Source: Sporomusa ovata DSM 2662 (GTDB lineage: Bacteria; Bacillota; Negativicutes; Sporomusales; Sporomusaceae). Taken from it: DNA of 64,000 nucleotides. This document shows positions 38,209-47,499 of this stretch, piece by piece (the stretch's first letter is position 1; each line of letters opens with the position of its first letter). Below the pieces are notes generated by a model, which was given only the letters and a program-made list of their open reading frames with translations, did not search any database and had not been told where the DNA came from. The position numbers and the translations under genes were made by a program. Location of the stretch: the NCBI RefSeq assembly GCF_000445445.1, contig NZ_ASXP01000004.1, forward strand, positions 186,001-250,000, read 5' to 3'.

Positions 38209-38694
38209 ATGGATAAGTACATTGGAGTTAAAATTATTCAAGCTGAGCCCATGACGCGGGGCGATTATAACAAATTCAAAGGATGGACTATTCCGCAGGA
38301 TGAAGATCCAAACGACGAAGGCTATCTTGTGAAATATAAAGATGGATATATTTCTTGGTCACCAAAAGGAATCTTTGAAGACTCAAACCGCAAAACCGAT
38401 GGTATGACATTTGGGTTTGCAGTGGAAGCCATGAAAAATGGTTTCAAGGTATGCCGTAAAGGTTGGAATGGCAAGGGAATGTTCATCTATTTAACTACAG
38501 GCAGTATTGTTCCGGTAGTTAATTTGAAATCGGAAACAGTCAAACATCTATATGGCGAAAGGTTGTTAGAATGTGACGAATGTGTTGAAATTAGAAGTCA
38601 TGTTGATATGAAGGCAGCTGACGGAACAATTACTATCGGATGGAATCCATCACAAGTAGATATGCTTGCGGAAGATTGGCAGATCGTTAATTAA
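38209..38694 (+). CDS. DUF2829 (Tad2-family) protein with N-terminal extension
   Basis: 161 residues. Residues 67-161 are the DUF2829 fold: MTFGFAVEAMKNGFKVCRKG, then WNGKGMFIYLTTGS, IRSHVDMKAADGTITIGW and DMLAEDWQIV. The first 62 residues (IGVKIIQAEPMTRGDYNKFK ... GYLVKYKDGYISWSPKGIFE) form an extra domain common in phage versions. DUF2829 includes Tad2, which sequesters the cyclic ADPR signal of Thoeris defence. Whether this copy does so is untested. GGGGG site before ATG. Confidence 0.8.
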   Translation: MDKYIGVKIIQAEPMTRGDYNKFKGWTIPQDEDPNDEGYLVKYKDGYISWSPKGIFEDSNRKTDGMTFGFAVEAMKNGFKVCRKGWNGKGMFIYLTTGSIVPVVNLKSETVKHLYGERLLECDECVEIRSHVDMKAADGTITIGWNPSQVDMLAEDWQIVN

Positions 38695-38716
38695 GCGGCT
38701 ATAGGCCGTTATTTTT
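38694..38716 (+). terminator. weak terminator-like stem-loop
   Basis: AGCGGC-TATAG-GCCGTT followed by ATTTTT. The stem is short with one G-T pair, so partial read-through into the capsid genes is likely. Confidence 0.5.
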
Positions 38717-38746
38717 ATGCCCAAATTCAACTAAGGAGGAAAAACC

Positions 38747-39874
38747 ATGCAAAACGATGCTGCTACCCCCAATTTTAAATTCAATGAATTTTTGTTGCAG
38801 CGATTTAATGATACACCACCTATGCCGGATGGTACGGCAAGCCCTGAATCAAGCCCTGCACCAGTTGTAGACCAACAACCGGCACCAAGTGCTCAACCGG
38901 ACCCGCAACCAGCGCCACAGCCTGCAACTAATCAGGAGCCTACGCCTCCGCAAAAACAAAAACTGGGGCTGGTTTTTGAGAATGGTAAGCCCCGGTTAAA
39001 ACCTGTAACTGCACAGCAAGAGCCAACTGTAAATGAACCTACGGCAATAAACCAACCTGCCGGCCAATTGAATGAGCCTAATTCTGCCGCAAATCCACAG
39101 CTTATGCCGCCTACTATTCCCGAACCTGCAAAAGGGGGTGAAAACAACTTAAATACAGAGATTCGGGACATGCTGCAGCAGATTATTAATAAAGCAGTTA
39201 CACCTCCGCAATCGGAAAATCCATCTGTACAGGAGTCGCCACCTAATCCAATGCAGTACGTTGATGATGTCTTGGCATTAGCCACTGATAATGTCAAAAA
39301 GATGTTTGGAACTGAGGACTATGACGATTATGATATGAGGCAAAGAGCGGCCTTGCAAATTGAAGTTAACCGTATCATGTCACATGTCCAAACCCAAATG
39401 ACAAGTGAGCAGGCTAAGCTGCAACAGGAGCAGCAAGAAGTGCAGAAGCAACAGGAGCTTACGAACCGTTTCAATTCAGAATATGCCGAAGCAACAAAAG
39501 ACCCGAATTATAACGCCATTGATGAACTTATGGGCACTAAGCTACAGGAAATGTCGTTCAGCAAAGCAGCACCTATTGTGGATGCTATTTCGCGGTTAAA
39601 GGCACAAAGGCTTGTCGATGGGGATATTGATCTATTGAAAGGCTTTTATAGCGAGACTCGACAGGAATATTACGCAAAAGCAAACGGTGTGCCTATGACA
39701 CCACAACAGGTACAGCAGAAGCCGTCCGTTAAGCCCCCGGTAGTGGAAAACGGTGGACAGGGCCAAAACCCTGTTAAACAACCTACAGACTGGTCCCAAC
39801 TTCGCGGCATGTCGAAGCGGGAACGAGCAGTATTTTTAACCCAACATGTCAATCTAAATCAAAGGAGCGTGTAA
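38747..39874 (+). CDS. scaffold-like head assembly protein
   Basis: 375 residues directly before the capsid gene. Residues 1-140 are Pro/Gln/Ala-rich and disordered. About 180-330 is helical with coiled-coil (EQAKLQQEQQEVQKQQELTN). The end (WSQLRGMSKRERAVFLTQHV) is basic. This composition and place fit an internal scaffolding protein that is later lost. AAGGAGG precedes the ATG. Confidence 0.8.
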   Translation: MQNDAATPNFKFNEFLLQRFNDTPPMPDGTASPESSPAPVVDQQPAPSAQPDPQPAPQPATNQEPTPPQKQKLGLVFENGKPRLKPVTAQQEPTVNEPTAINQPAGQLNEPNSAANPQLMPPTIPEPAKGGENNLNTEIRDMLQQIINKAVTPPQSENPSVQESPPNPMQYVDDVLALATDNVKKMFGTEDYDDYDMRQRAALQIEVNRIMSHVQTQMTSEQAKLQQEQQEVQKQQELTNRFNSEYAEATKDPNYNAIDELMGTKLQEMSFSKAAPIVDAISRLKAQRLVDGDIDLLKGFYSETRQEYYAKANGVPMTPQQVQQKPSVKPPVVENGGQGQNPVKQPTDWSQLRGMSKRERAVFLTQHVNLNQRSV

Positions 39875-39878
39875 ATAG

Positions 39879-41045
39879 ATGACAGCACCAACTTCTCAGT
39901 CCTATACATTCACTGCTGAAGGCAGCGTGGAGGACTGGTCCCAAATTATTCGTAACATCGACCCCGATAATACCTACCTCTTAACCAACTTGGAGGAAGA
40001 TGAGGACGCAATTGATCTGACCAAGATTTGGATGACTGATAGCCTCCAACCTCCGCAACAAAATGCCCATCCTGAAAAAGTGGACTTCACTTCTGTTGAA
40101 TCTGCGCCGCGTGTCCGACTTGAAAATTATTGCCAGCACGTACTTTCCAGTGTATTCGTTACTGATGCTCAAGAAAAGCGTAAGAAACAGGGTGTCGAGT
40201 CCGAAATTGACTACCAAAAAGAGAAGTTGTTCCGGCAGCATGCCAATGATATTGAGCTTGCATTAATGAAAAACTCCACCCAAAACCTTGCGGCAAGTAA
40301 TTCAGACTCCAATTTACTAGGTGGCATTCCTTTTTTCATGCAGCGCAATTCAAAAACCTGCACTTTTGCTGCTGATACCGATATTGTGACTTGCGCTAAC
40401 CACGGTTTCCGTACTGGCATGTTTGTCATGTTTACCTCTACGGAAACATTGCCGGCTGTGATTACGGCTGACGAGATGTATTTCATTAATAAGGTGGATG
40501 ACAACTCGTTTAAAATCTTTCCCACAATCGAAGATGCAGTGAAAAATACCAATGTAATTAACATTGCTGATGTCGGTACCGGTGATCATAGCGTATATCT
40601 GGAAAACATAGTCGATTGCGGCAACACAGCCTATACTACTGACCATGTTAACTATGCAATGGAATATGCCTTTAATCGTGGTGGCCGTCCTGATACAGCT
40701 ATTGTGTCCGGTAGGAACAAACGCCGGTTCTCTACTTTCGTACCTACTGGAAACCAAAAGAACCGTAACCAAAAGGAAAAGGAAATGCAGGAAGTAACGG
40801 ACACTTACATTACCGACTTCGGCACTATTGATCTTACTGCCCATCGGCTGCAAAACAACACGCGAATTGATATTCTTGAAATGCAGCATTGGGGTATTTC
40901 ATGGTTTGACCGTACTCATGAGCCGGATAACATTGCCAAAAAGGGTACTTACACTGAGGCATTTATCGAAAGCTGGGTAACTCTCATGTGCCGTGCCCCA
41001 CTGGCCAATTGCGCGTTAACCAACATTAAACCTACTCGCGGCTAA
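39879..41045 (+). CDS. major capsid protein, SU10 type, with inserted domain
   Basis: 388 residues. AEGSVEDWSQIIRNIDPDNT start, NKRRFSTFVPTGNQKNRNQK and DTYITDFGTIDLTAHRLQNN match the SU10-type (DUF5309) HK97-fold capsid. Residues about 160-238 form an insert (TDIVTCANHGFRTGMFVMFT ... FKIFPTIEDAVKNTNVINIA) of a beta-rich phage domain otherwise found in decoration or fibre proteins; it would point outward from the shell. The gene is flanked by scaffold and a hairpin. Confidence 0.88.
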   Translation: MTAPTSQSYTFTAEGSVEDWSQIIRNIDPDNTYLLTNLEEDEDAIDLTKIWMTDSLQPPQQNAHPEKVDFTSVESAPRVRLENYCQHVLSSVFVTDAQEKRKKQGVESEIDYQKEKLFRQHANDIELALMKNSTQNLAASNSDSNLLGGIPFFMQRNSKTCTFAADTDIVTCANHGFRTGMFVMFTSTETLPAVITADEMYFINKVDDNSFKIFPTIEDAVKNTNVINIADVGTGDHSVYLENIVDCGNTAYTTDHVNYAMEYAFNRGGRPDTAIVSGRNKRRFSTFVPTGNQKNRNQKEKEMQEVTDTYITDFGTIDLTAHRLQNNTRIDILEMQHWGISWFDRTHEPDNIAKKGTYTEAFIESWVTLMCRAPLANCALTNIKPTRG

Positions 41046-41061
41046 TAATACAAAACCGGGA

Positions 41062-41083
41062 AGGGAGCTAAGTTAAGCTCCCT
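41062..41083 (+). other. hairpin after capsid gene
   Basis: AGGGAGCT-AAGTTA-AGCTCCCT, eight perfect pairs, no T-run. Probably an mRNA-stability or processing element that keeps capsid message high. Confidence 0.5.
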
Positions 41084-41104
41084 CCTATCTATGATGGAGG
41101 GAAT

Positions 41105-41404
41105 ATGGCGGTTTTACATCAACAATTAGAGCGAAAGAAAAACGGAACTTATCTGCTTACTAATGTCATGGATATGACTCCGGCTATGCGGTTGGCAAAA
41201 CAATACCGTGACCATTCGAACGGTTTTACTGGTGACCGGGGCATGCAATGCGCGGCCATTATCCCAAATTGGATGTGGGCATGGAATCCCTGGCTGATGG
41301 AAGCCAGAAAAGCCCGGGCAGCCGGAAACGAAGCGGAATTTATGAAGAATTTCAAGAAGTTTTTAAAACTCTATCCAGAATTTAAAGTTGCTCAGAATCT
41401 GTAA
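41105..41404 (+). CDS. 99-aa head-module protein
   Basis: Trp-rich centre (AAIIPNWMWAWNPWLMEARK) and a basic helical end. It lies between capsid and adaptor genes. Unknown family. GGAGG before ATG. Confidence 0.65.
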   Translation: MAVLHQQLERKKNGTYLLTNVMDMTPAMRLAKQYRDHSNGFTGDRGMQCAAIIPNWMWAWNPWLMEARKARAAGNEAEFMKNFKKFLKLYPEFKVAQNL

Positions 41405-41417
41405 GGGGTGACTGAAG

Positions 41418-41948
41418 GTGACCGCAAAAGAACTTTCTATTCTTATTCGCGTAGGAATTGACGATTTGCAAGTAATAAAAATCAGTGACTATGAGATGCT
41501 GGTACTGATCAATTTGGCCATTCGGCAAGTTAACAACAGTTTGTGCGAAATGAACAGTGATCTTGTTGAAAAAGACGCTGTACTGCCGGTCAATAATGAT
41601 GGTTACGCAGAGCTGCCAGCCAATTTTCAAAGGCCCATAGCTGTTGTCGCAAATAGCAATATTCTAAAACCTTATTCAGCTGGTAGAAGGCTGGACGAAT
41701 TTGGGTACCGGATTACTGACGGCAAACTGTATGTGATCGGTAAAGAGGCTGCGCTCTATTACAATCACTCGTTTGCGAAACTAATGAACATGGAAGAAGT
41801 ATTACCGGTACCGGATACCTTTGTCGACTATTTAGTAGACGTTGTCTGCAACAAAATTGATGGCAGGCCGATAAATAACGATATAGCTAACCTGGTGCAG
41901 CGACGTAAATACAGCCATATGCAGCGGAAAATGCCGTTTTGTGTGTGA
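41418..41948 (+). CDS. head-tail adaptor protein (candidate)
   Basis: 176 residues, GTG start with AAGGGGTGA upstream. Helical N-terminal (ELSILIRVGIDDLQVIKISD), then strands with ELPANFQRPIAVV and a closing helical region with YLVDVVCNKIDGR. The plan and position (after SU10-type capsid) fit the adaptor that connects portal to tail. Confidence 0.7.
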   Translation: MTAKELSILIRVGIDDLQVIKISDYEMLVLINLAIRQVNNSLCEMNSDLVEKDAVLPVNNDGYAELPANFQRPIAVVANSNILKPYSAGRRLDEFGYRITDGKLYVIGKEAALYYNHSFAKLMNMEEVLPVPDTFVDYLVDVVCNKIDGRPINNDIANLVQRRKYSHMQRKMPFCV

Positions 41949-41956
41949 GGTGGATT

Positions 41957-42430
41957 ATGATTGTATCTGAGTTTTTAACAAAGCTGCGTGATAGAATTTC
42001 TGATTCACGCGGCGTGAATTGGAAGCGCGATGAACTTGTCCAGTATTTGAATGATTCAATTTCCTTTTTGGGTTCTGAACTGATTACAATGAATGATCCG
42101 GGTTCTATTAATACGGTGACAATAACATCAACAAGTAAAACGGTGCCTTCTGACTATGTAAGGATGGCCGGAAAATATCCATTATACCAATCTGGTTTAA
42201 ATTTTGAAATTCTTGATGGTAGCACTTCGGTAACTTTGCGTTATTTCGCAACCAAACAGTCCGTAAATAGCGATTCCGACACTATACCATTCAATGACAT
42301 AGATATTAATATCCTGATTCAGTTAGCAGCCATATATGCTTTGAACCGTGATGAATATGACACGGCACAAGATGAAAGACTGGTTGCTGAACTAAAACAG
42401 GTAGTAGCGGCTGCCAAGGGTGGTAAGTAA
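41957..42430 (+). CDS. second adaptor-like protein
   Basis: 157 residues starting MIVSEFLTKLRDRISDSRGV; KRDELVQYLNDSISFLGSEL and VPSDYVRMAGKYPLYQSG are typical of gp6-like adaptor proteins. GTGAGGTGGATT precedes the ATG. ATG of the next gene overlaps the stop. Confidence 0.7.
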   Translation: MIVSEFLTKLRDRISDSRGVNWKRDELVQYLNDSISFLGSELITMNDPGSINTVTITSTSKTVPSDYVRMAGKYPLYQSGLNFEILDGSTSVTLRYFATKQSVNSDSDTIPFNDIDINILIQLAAIYALNRDEYDTAQDERLVAELKQVVAAAKGGK

Positions 42431-43077
42431 TGCGTCACACAGATATGATGATTCAAAAGATGAAAAATAGTCCTAAGATCAAGGATAATAGCGGTAAAAG
42501 CTATTACGCAACATCTGACAAAGAAGCTGACAGATTGGAAGTTGAAAAGGCAAAGCTTGCTGGAGACAATAATCAAAATTTTTCAGCTAAAAGTCTTGCC
42601 GTCGTCGAAGAGATACGGGGTCCTAAATCAAAGATGACTGTTGAAGGCGGCATTGCAGTAAAAATGGTCAATAACACTAGTGCTGTGAGCAGCAAGGGGT
42701 ATATTGTTTGTGCGGATGAAAACACTGATTTCGCGGTAATCCTCGCTACGCAGGATAAATCAAACCCTATCGGCGTTTTTTATGAAGGCGGTGTGCCGAA
42801 TGGCGAGGAAGCCTGGGTAGTTGTCAACGGAATTGCTGATGTGTATTTCTCTGATAGTGTGACCCGGGGACAATGGGCCAGAGGGTTTATTACTGGAGAC
42901 ACTGATTACGTTGCCGGTCAGGCGATCGCTCAGGATGTGGAGGTAATACCGGCTGATGATAGAGATTTTCCCATTTATTACGGCGACGTCGATGTTTTTA
43001 AATACTTTAAAATCGGTTATGCATTGGAATCACGCAGCAGCCCCGGTCTGGCTCGCTGCATTCTGCATTTTACTTAG
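42430..43077 (+). CDS. DUF2190-like structural protein (candidate head fibre or decoration)
   Basis: 215 residues. N-terminal charged part, then a beta barrel-like segment (GIAVKMVNNTSAVSSKGYIV, FAVILATQDKSNPIGVFYEG, EAWVVVNGIADVYFSD) of the DUF2190 type found in decoration or capsid-associated proteins. It lies in the head-tail module. Confidence 0.7.
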   Translation: MRHTDMMIQKMKNSPKIKDNSGKSYYATSDKEADRLEVEKAKLAGDNNQNFSAKSLAVVEEIRGPKSKMTVEGGIAVKMVNNTSAVSSKGYIVCADENTDFAVILATQDKSNPIGVFYEGGVPNGEEAWVVVNGIADVYFSDSVTRGQWARGFITGDTDYVAGQAIAQDVEVIPADDRDFPIYYGDVDVFKYFKIGYALESRSSPGLARCILHFT

Positions 43078-43093
43078 TTTGGTGGTGATAAGG

Positions 43094-44521
43094 TTGCGAC
43101 GATCATCGAAACATCAACAACAAGATACCATGGATTTTAGCGACTTTCGCGGCGGTGTTAACTTCTCTGACCCGGCGCACGCCATTGCCGCCAATGAACT
43201 GGCCAAAGGTATGAATGTGGAGCTTGACCCGGAAACAGGCCGGCTGCAGTCGCGTCCCAGGCTGGGTAGTCCGGTAGTTACTCTGCCGGCAATAATCAGA
43301 AAAACGTGGGACCATCCAGAGAATCACTTTATATATGCGACTGCTGGAACACACTTGTATCTTGTAGACTATGATAGTTACACTGATCTAGGGGAACTTT
43401 CCGGTCTTGAATCGCCCGCGTTTTGCTACTGGGATAGCAAGGTGTATGTAGCAAGCGGTGGCAAACTGCAGGTGGTCGCGGCCCATGCCCTGACTACACT
43501 AGCGGATTCACCGGAATGCAATATGGTATTCTCCCGCTTTGGACGTCTGGTCATATCCAAAGACGGACAGGATTATATACGCTACTCCTCAGTCGGCGAC
43601 GCTGACAGCAATGAAGCTTGGGTAGAGGACAGCAACAACGCCATGCAAGCACAGGATCTAGAAGTCGCCTACAAGGAATCCGGCGATATCATGACCGTAG
43701 TACCGTTACTTACTGACCTAGCCGTGTTTCGGACATTCGGTATTTATCGGGTGATATCGGAATATCCTGACTGGTCAGTAGTAGAGGTTACCAAAGAATA
43801 CACCGCCGCCAATGCTGAATGTGCAGTGCAGATTGGGAATACGGCAGTATTTCTCAGTACGTCAGGCCTCATGGAACTATCCGGGGTGCAGGGATACGGC
43901 GATGTCAGGCAGCAAGTTTTTGCGCCTAAAATCAGAGAGTGGTTAGCCAAAAATATCGATCCAAACACTGCCTGGATTCGGAATCTGAAAAGCCGCAAAC
44001 AGCTTATTATTAAGCCGAACGCGCTGCCGTTGATTCTGGTGTACCATTATCTGTATGGTGCGGCTACTTTTTGGCGTTTTGATGCGGCCATAACTGACAT
44101 CATTGAAGTGGAAAACAGTCTCGTAGTCGCCCAAGGAGCTAGTCTGTATTGGATGAGCCGGGAATACCAATACGATAATGAATCTCCGGTTTTTGCTGAA
44201 GCTGTTGGTAAGAAGTATCAAGGATTTAACGATTTCTTAGTAAAACGCCTGGCGGCTGTCGTTAAAAACAACCATCCGGGTGATTTGGATATATCAATTT
44301 CGGGGATATCATTTCCTGTTGAACTGACAGGCGATCAACTAATTTACAATGATGATGAGTTAATATGCAACGATGATAGCCTTATCTGGGACGATGACCA
44401 GGTAGAACACGGTGAAAGCAATGTAATAAGAGTCCCCTATCTGCAGTTGAGCATAACTAGCTCAACTGATTTTATTTTTGATCAAATTCGGCTAGAAACG
44501 GCGGTGATTGGACGTGGCTAA
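43094..44521 (+). CDS. podovirus tail hub/nozzle-like protein
   Basis: 475 residues, TTG start with GGTGGTGATAAGG upstream. MDFSDFRGGVNFSDPAHAIA, NELAKGMNVELDPETGRLQS, then repeated beta segments (HFIYATAGTHLYLVDY; AFCYWDSKVYVASGG; RLVISKDGQDYIRYSS) form a propeller-like array, as in P22 and phi29-like tail-hub proteins. The C-terminal part has NDDELICNDDSLIWDDDQVE acidic repeats. It would close the head and carry the tailspikes. Confidence 0.75.
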   Translation: MRRSSKHQQQDTMDFSDFRGGVNFSDPAHAIAANELAKGMNVELDPETGRLQSRPRLGSPVVTLPAIIRKTWDHPENHFIYATAGTHLYLVDYDSYTDLGELSGLESPAFCYWDSKVYVASGGKLQVVAAHALTTLADSPECNMVFSRFGRLVISKDGQDYIRYSSVGDADSNEAWVEDSNNAMQAQDLEVAYKESGDIMTVVPLLTDLAVFRTFGIYRVISEYPDWSVVEVTKEYTAANAECAVQIGNTAVFLSTSGLMELSGVQGYGDVRQQVFAPKIREWLAKNIDPNTAWIRNLKSRKQLIIKPNALPLILVYHYLYGAATFWRFDAAITDIIEVENSLVVAQGASLYWMSREYQYDNESPVFAEAVGKKYQGFNDFLVKRLAAVVKNNHPGDLDISISGISFPVELTGDQLIYNDDELICNDDSLIWDDDQVEHGESNVIRVPYLQLSITSSTDFIFDQIRLETAVIGRG

Positions 44522-47099
44522 TTGGGGACCTGGTGTAAACCAGCTTGACACAAGTCAGACTGGGGACGGGAAGAAGACGGGGTTTAATAAAGTAAAGGAC
44601 AGTATCGCAGATATCTATAGCAAACTAAACCGGTTGAGAACTGTTGATTTTTCTGAGCAAGAGCCGACTGATTACATAGAAAATGTAAGATATTACGATC
44701 CGTCCGAAGGGGATAAAGTTTTTCAAAGTGGGCAATGGTCAACACCTGCCAATGTTGTTATGGCCGAATCCACCGGCTACGGAGTAATAGAAGGACTTAC
44801 CGTCTCGGCGCAGAATACTCCCGATATGTCAGTATATGTCGAAGGGGGTATAGTACACATGACGAGTGGAAAGAGGGTTGTAATTGCGGCAATAGCGGCG
44901 TTGGCGATTTTAGCAGCTGACGCGTTGTTGCCGAGGATTGACTTGGTTTACGTTAATTCTGGCGGTCAGGTAGCTTATGCTGCTGGTACGGCTACATCGA
45001 ATCCATCTGCCCCAACTTTGCCTGATGGTGCGGTAAAACTTACTACTATTACTGTCCCTGCGGGTACAACGGGAATTCTAAGTGAAAATATTAAGGGAAA
45101 CAATAGATCAAAAAATTACATAATATCTAGTTCTGAGCATCCTGATAATCCGACTAAAAACATGGTTTGGATTAATCCGACTGGAAGCGAAATAAAACGT
45201 TTTAACGGGAGCGATTTTGTACCATTCAACGTTATAAACGTAGTCAATGTAAAGTCTTTCGGCGCAAAGGGTGATGGGGTAACCGACGATACAGTAGCAA
45301 TACAGACAGCGACCGATGCTGCAAACGGAGGCACAGTTTTTTTCCCTGACGGTGAATACCTAATTAATCCTGTTGTAAACTATGGCATATTGAATTATGG
45401 CACACCGGCGCTTCCTGCAGATTTTGCATTAGTTTTTACCGTACCGGTGAAATGGCAAGGGCACAACGCAATAATCATAACCGATAACGATACCACCGGG
45501 GGCAGAGATACTGCTTGGAAAAACGGTATTGCTTGTACTAAATACTCCGAATTCGATGGCATTATCTTTAAAATGAAAAATTTAGAGCCTTATTCTGGTC
45601 GCCATTTGCATTTTGTGGGTACATCCACAGAGAAGACGGGTTTTAAAGTGACCAACTGCACATTTGTTGGTGGTTATCAGTCAATTGCACTTTATGATTA
45701 CATCGATGGCGTACTAATAGAAGACTGCACCTTTGACAACACCACAGGTAAAGGTGGATACGGCATTTATGCAGATGATTGCAGATGGTGTAAAAACATC
45801 CATATTAACCGTAATAAGTTTTTAGGCAGTCCTAAGGGGGACGCAATCGAATTTAATAATGATGGACATACCATTGCAATAGGCGATACAAATAAAACTC
45901 AACGTAATATAGCTGCTGGCGAATATACGGAAAACGTGTACATTACAAACAATTATATCACTGGTTATACGTCAACAGAACCCGCCGCAGGACTCGGTAT
46001 GGGGTTTGCAGGAAAAATGAACAATGTCGTTATCGAGAAAAATATTATTACCGATTGTTATGCAAATTGCATTCATTTCGAATATTTGTATCTGAGACAA
46101 AACGACATCCCGACAAATATTACCATTCGCAACAATACTGTAAAAACACTGGAAAATGCGCCAAGTAGTTCTATCGGTATTGCTTTTTCGACTTGGCCCG
46201 AAGTCGTAGAATCAGATATTGATTGGTCAAAACATCAAAATATCATTATCACGGGAAACGAAATTGCAACAAATAATTGTCATTGTATAATTGGTAAGTT
46301 TGTAAATGGGATAGAAGTATTTCAGAATAAACTTACATCAACGCTTCGTAGTGCTACCCAATTACAAGGGTGTGATAATGTTAAGATTTCTAATAATAAA
46401 GTAACTGATAGTAAAAAAGGTGTGTCCTTTGCAGGTGGATATGGCAAAGGTAAAAAAATCACGATAACCGGCAACACCTTCAATAATGTCGAAACAGTTT
46501 ATGATAATGGTGAAACAGCAACCTCTGTTCCGAATTTCGCAATTAGTGGTAATAGCTATATTCGATGCAAAAACATGATAAATGACGCAAACGCAACAGG
46601 GTATTCATTAACAGGATTCAGCGAAACTATATTGGGAGGGTTGTTTGTAAAACAGGCGAATTATGGTGTTGGGAGTACGCCTTGCGGTATTCAACTTGTC
46701 GGGCAAGATTTTACCCTAGAGGATAATAGTAATTTATCAGCATATTACCAAATTTACAGGAGAAAAATTGGTAATAGTGTGTTTCCAGGTACCAGGGTGT
46801 ATTCAACGGCATCCACTACTGTAAAATCTGCTAACCTGCACGGTTGTATTTATGCTGGATATCTAAATAGTGCTAATGTACTAGCGACAACAACAGCCGG
46901 AAGTAATGTCGTTGCTGTATCGGCTGTATCTGAGTATTTGCTACCTGGTATGTTTATCGCTATAGCTGGATCAGGGCTATCTGCAACAGCCTGTGTGATA
47001 GATATTGACGTGCCAAACAAACTAGTTTATCTATCGGAAAATGCAACAACAGCGGTAAGCAATGTGCAAATAACGGCTATCCAAGCCACATTTGATTAA
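44514..47099 (+). CDS. tailspike with pectate-lyase-like beta helix
   Basis: 861 residues, GTG start with GGCGGTGATTGGAC upstream. The N-terminal head-binding part (about 1-235) is followed by VKSFGAKGDGVTDDTVAIQT (about 245), the start of a parallel beta-helix of the pectate lyase superfamily. Many repeated short strands (NVYITNNYITG, VVIEKNIITDC, ITIRNNTVKTL) reach about 690. The last 110 residues are a separate beta domain. Such spikes bind and often cut capsule or O-antigen; the host surface is thus probably polysaccharide-coated. Confidence 0.88.
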   Translation: MANWGPGVNQLDTSQTGDGKKTGFNKVKDSIADIYSKLNRLRTVDFSEQEPTDYIENVRYYDPSEGDKVFQSGQWSTPANVVMAESTGYGVIEGLTVSAQNTPDMSVYVEGGIVHMTSGKRVVIAAIAALAILAADALLPRIDLVYVNSGGQVAYAAGTATSNPSAPTLPDGAVKLTTITVPAGTTGILSENIKGNNRSKNYIISSSEHPDNPTKNMVWINPTGSEIKRFNGSDFVPFNVINVVNVKSFGAKGDGVTDDTVAIQTATDAANGGTVFFPDGEYLINPVVNYGILNYGTPALPADFALVFTVPVKWQGHNAIIITDNDTTGGRDTAWKNGIACTKYSEFDGIIFKMKNLEPYSGRHLHFVGTSTEKTGFKVTNCTFVGGYQSIALYDYIDGVLIEDCTFDNTTGKGGYGIYADDCRWCKNIHINRNKFLGSPKGDAIEFNNDGHTIAIGDTNKTQRNIAAGEYTENVYITNNYITGYTSTEPAAGLGMGFAGKMNNVVIEKNIITDCYANCIHFEYLYLRQNDIPTNITIRNNTVKTLENAPSSSIGIAFSTWPEVVESDIDWSKHQNIIITGNEIATNNCHCIIGKFVNGIEVFQNKLTSTLRSATQLQGCDNVKISNNKVTDSKKGVSFAGGYGKGKKITITGNTFNNVETVYDNGETATSVPNFAISGNSYIRCKNMINDANATGYSLTGFSETILGGLFVKQANYGVGSTPCGIQLVGQDFTLEDNSNLSAYYQIYRRKIGNSVFPGTRVYSTASTTVKSANLHGCIYAGYLNSANVLATTTAGSNVVAVSAVSEYLLPGMFIAIAGSGLSATACVIDIDVPNKLVYLSENATTAVSNVQITAIQATFD

Positions 47100-47117
47100 A
47101 TAAGGGGGCGATTTAAT

Positions 47118-47411
47118 GTGAGAGAGGTAAATAAAACTGTAAATGTAACCAAAACAGTACAAGAGGCTATTGCGATTGTAAAAGAGGATATTATAAGTAT
47201 TGCCGAGGACAAAGCCAATAAACACATCCACGTAAAAATAAATCTTGTTGATGTAAGTGGTAATATAGTGATGAGCGAAGAATACGGCATTGACGGAGAT
47301 GATTATACGTTATTAATGTCTGCTAATCCAGATTTTGCTCCAAATAAACCAGAAAACGAGTACCGCGAGGCTGATTTATGGTATATCATTGATTTGATTA
47401 GAGGCGCATAA
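47118..47411 (+). CDS. 97-aa tailspike-associated protein
   Basis: GTG start with AAGGGGGCGATTT. Val/Lys-rich helical start, then beta (HIHVKINLVDVSGNIVMSEE). It follows the spike and ends at a terminator. It may be a small fibre or chaperone; unknown. Confidence 0.6.
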   Translation: MREVNKTVNVTKTVQEAIAIVKEDIISIAEDKANKHIHVKINLVDVSGNIVMSEEYGIDGDDYTLLMSANPDFAPNKPENEYREADLWYIIDLIRGA

Positions 47412-47423
47412 GCGTCTTTTTTT
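47401..47423 (+). terminator. rho-independent terminator after tailspike unit
   Basis: GAGGCGC-ATAA-GCGTCT followed by seven T. Confidence 0.85.
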
Positions 47424-47434
47424 ATGGGGTGATT

Positions 47435-47474
47435 ATATGCCGCGCGAACCCTGCCGCTGAGAGCGGTTATTTTT
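47435..47474 (+). repeat. 40-bp repeat with MPREPCR mini-ORF and hairpin, copy 1
   Basis: It contains ATGCCGCGCGAACCCTGCCG then CTGAGAGCGGTTATTTTT: a seven-codon ORF (MPREPCR) whose stop lies in a CCGCT-GAG-AGCGG hairpin with a T-run. Copy 2 at 62395-62434 differs at one base. Confidence 0.7.
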
Positions 47475-47499
47475 GGGAGAGGTGACGGGGGTGGGATGA

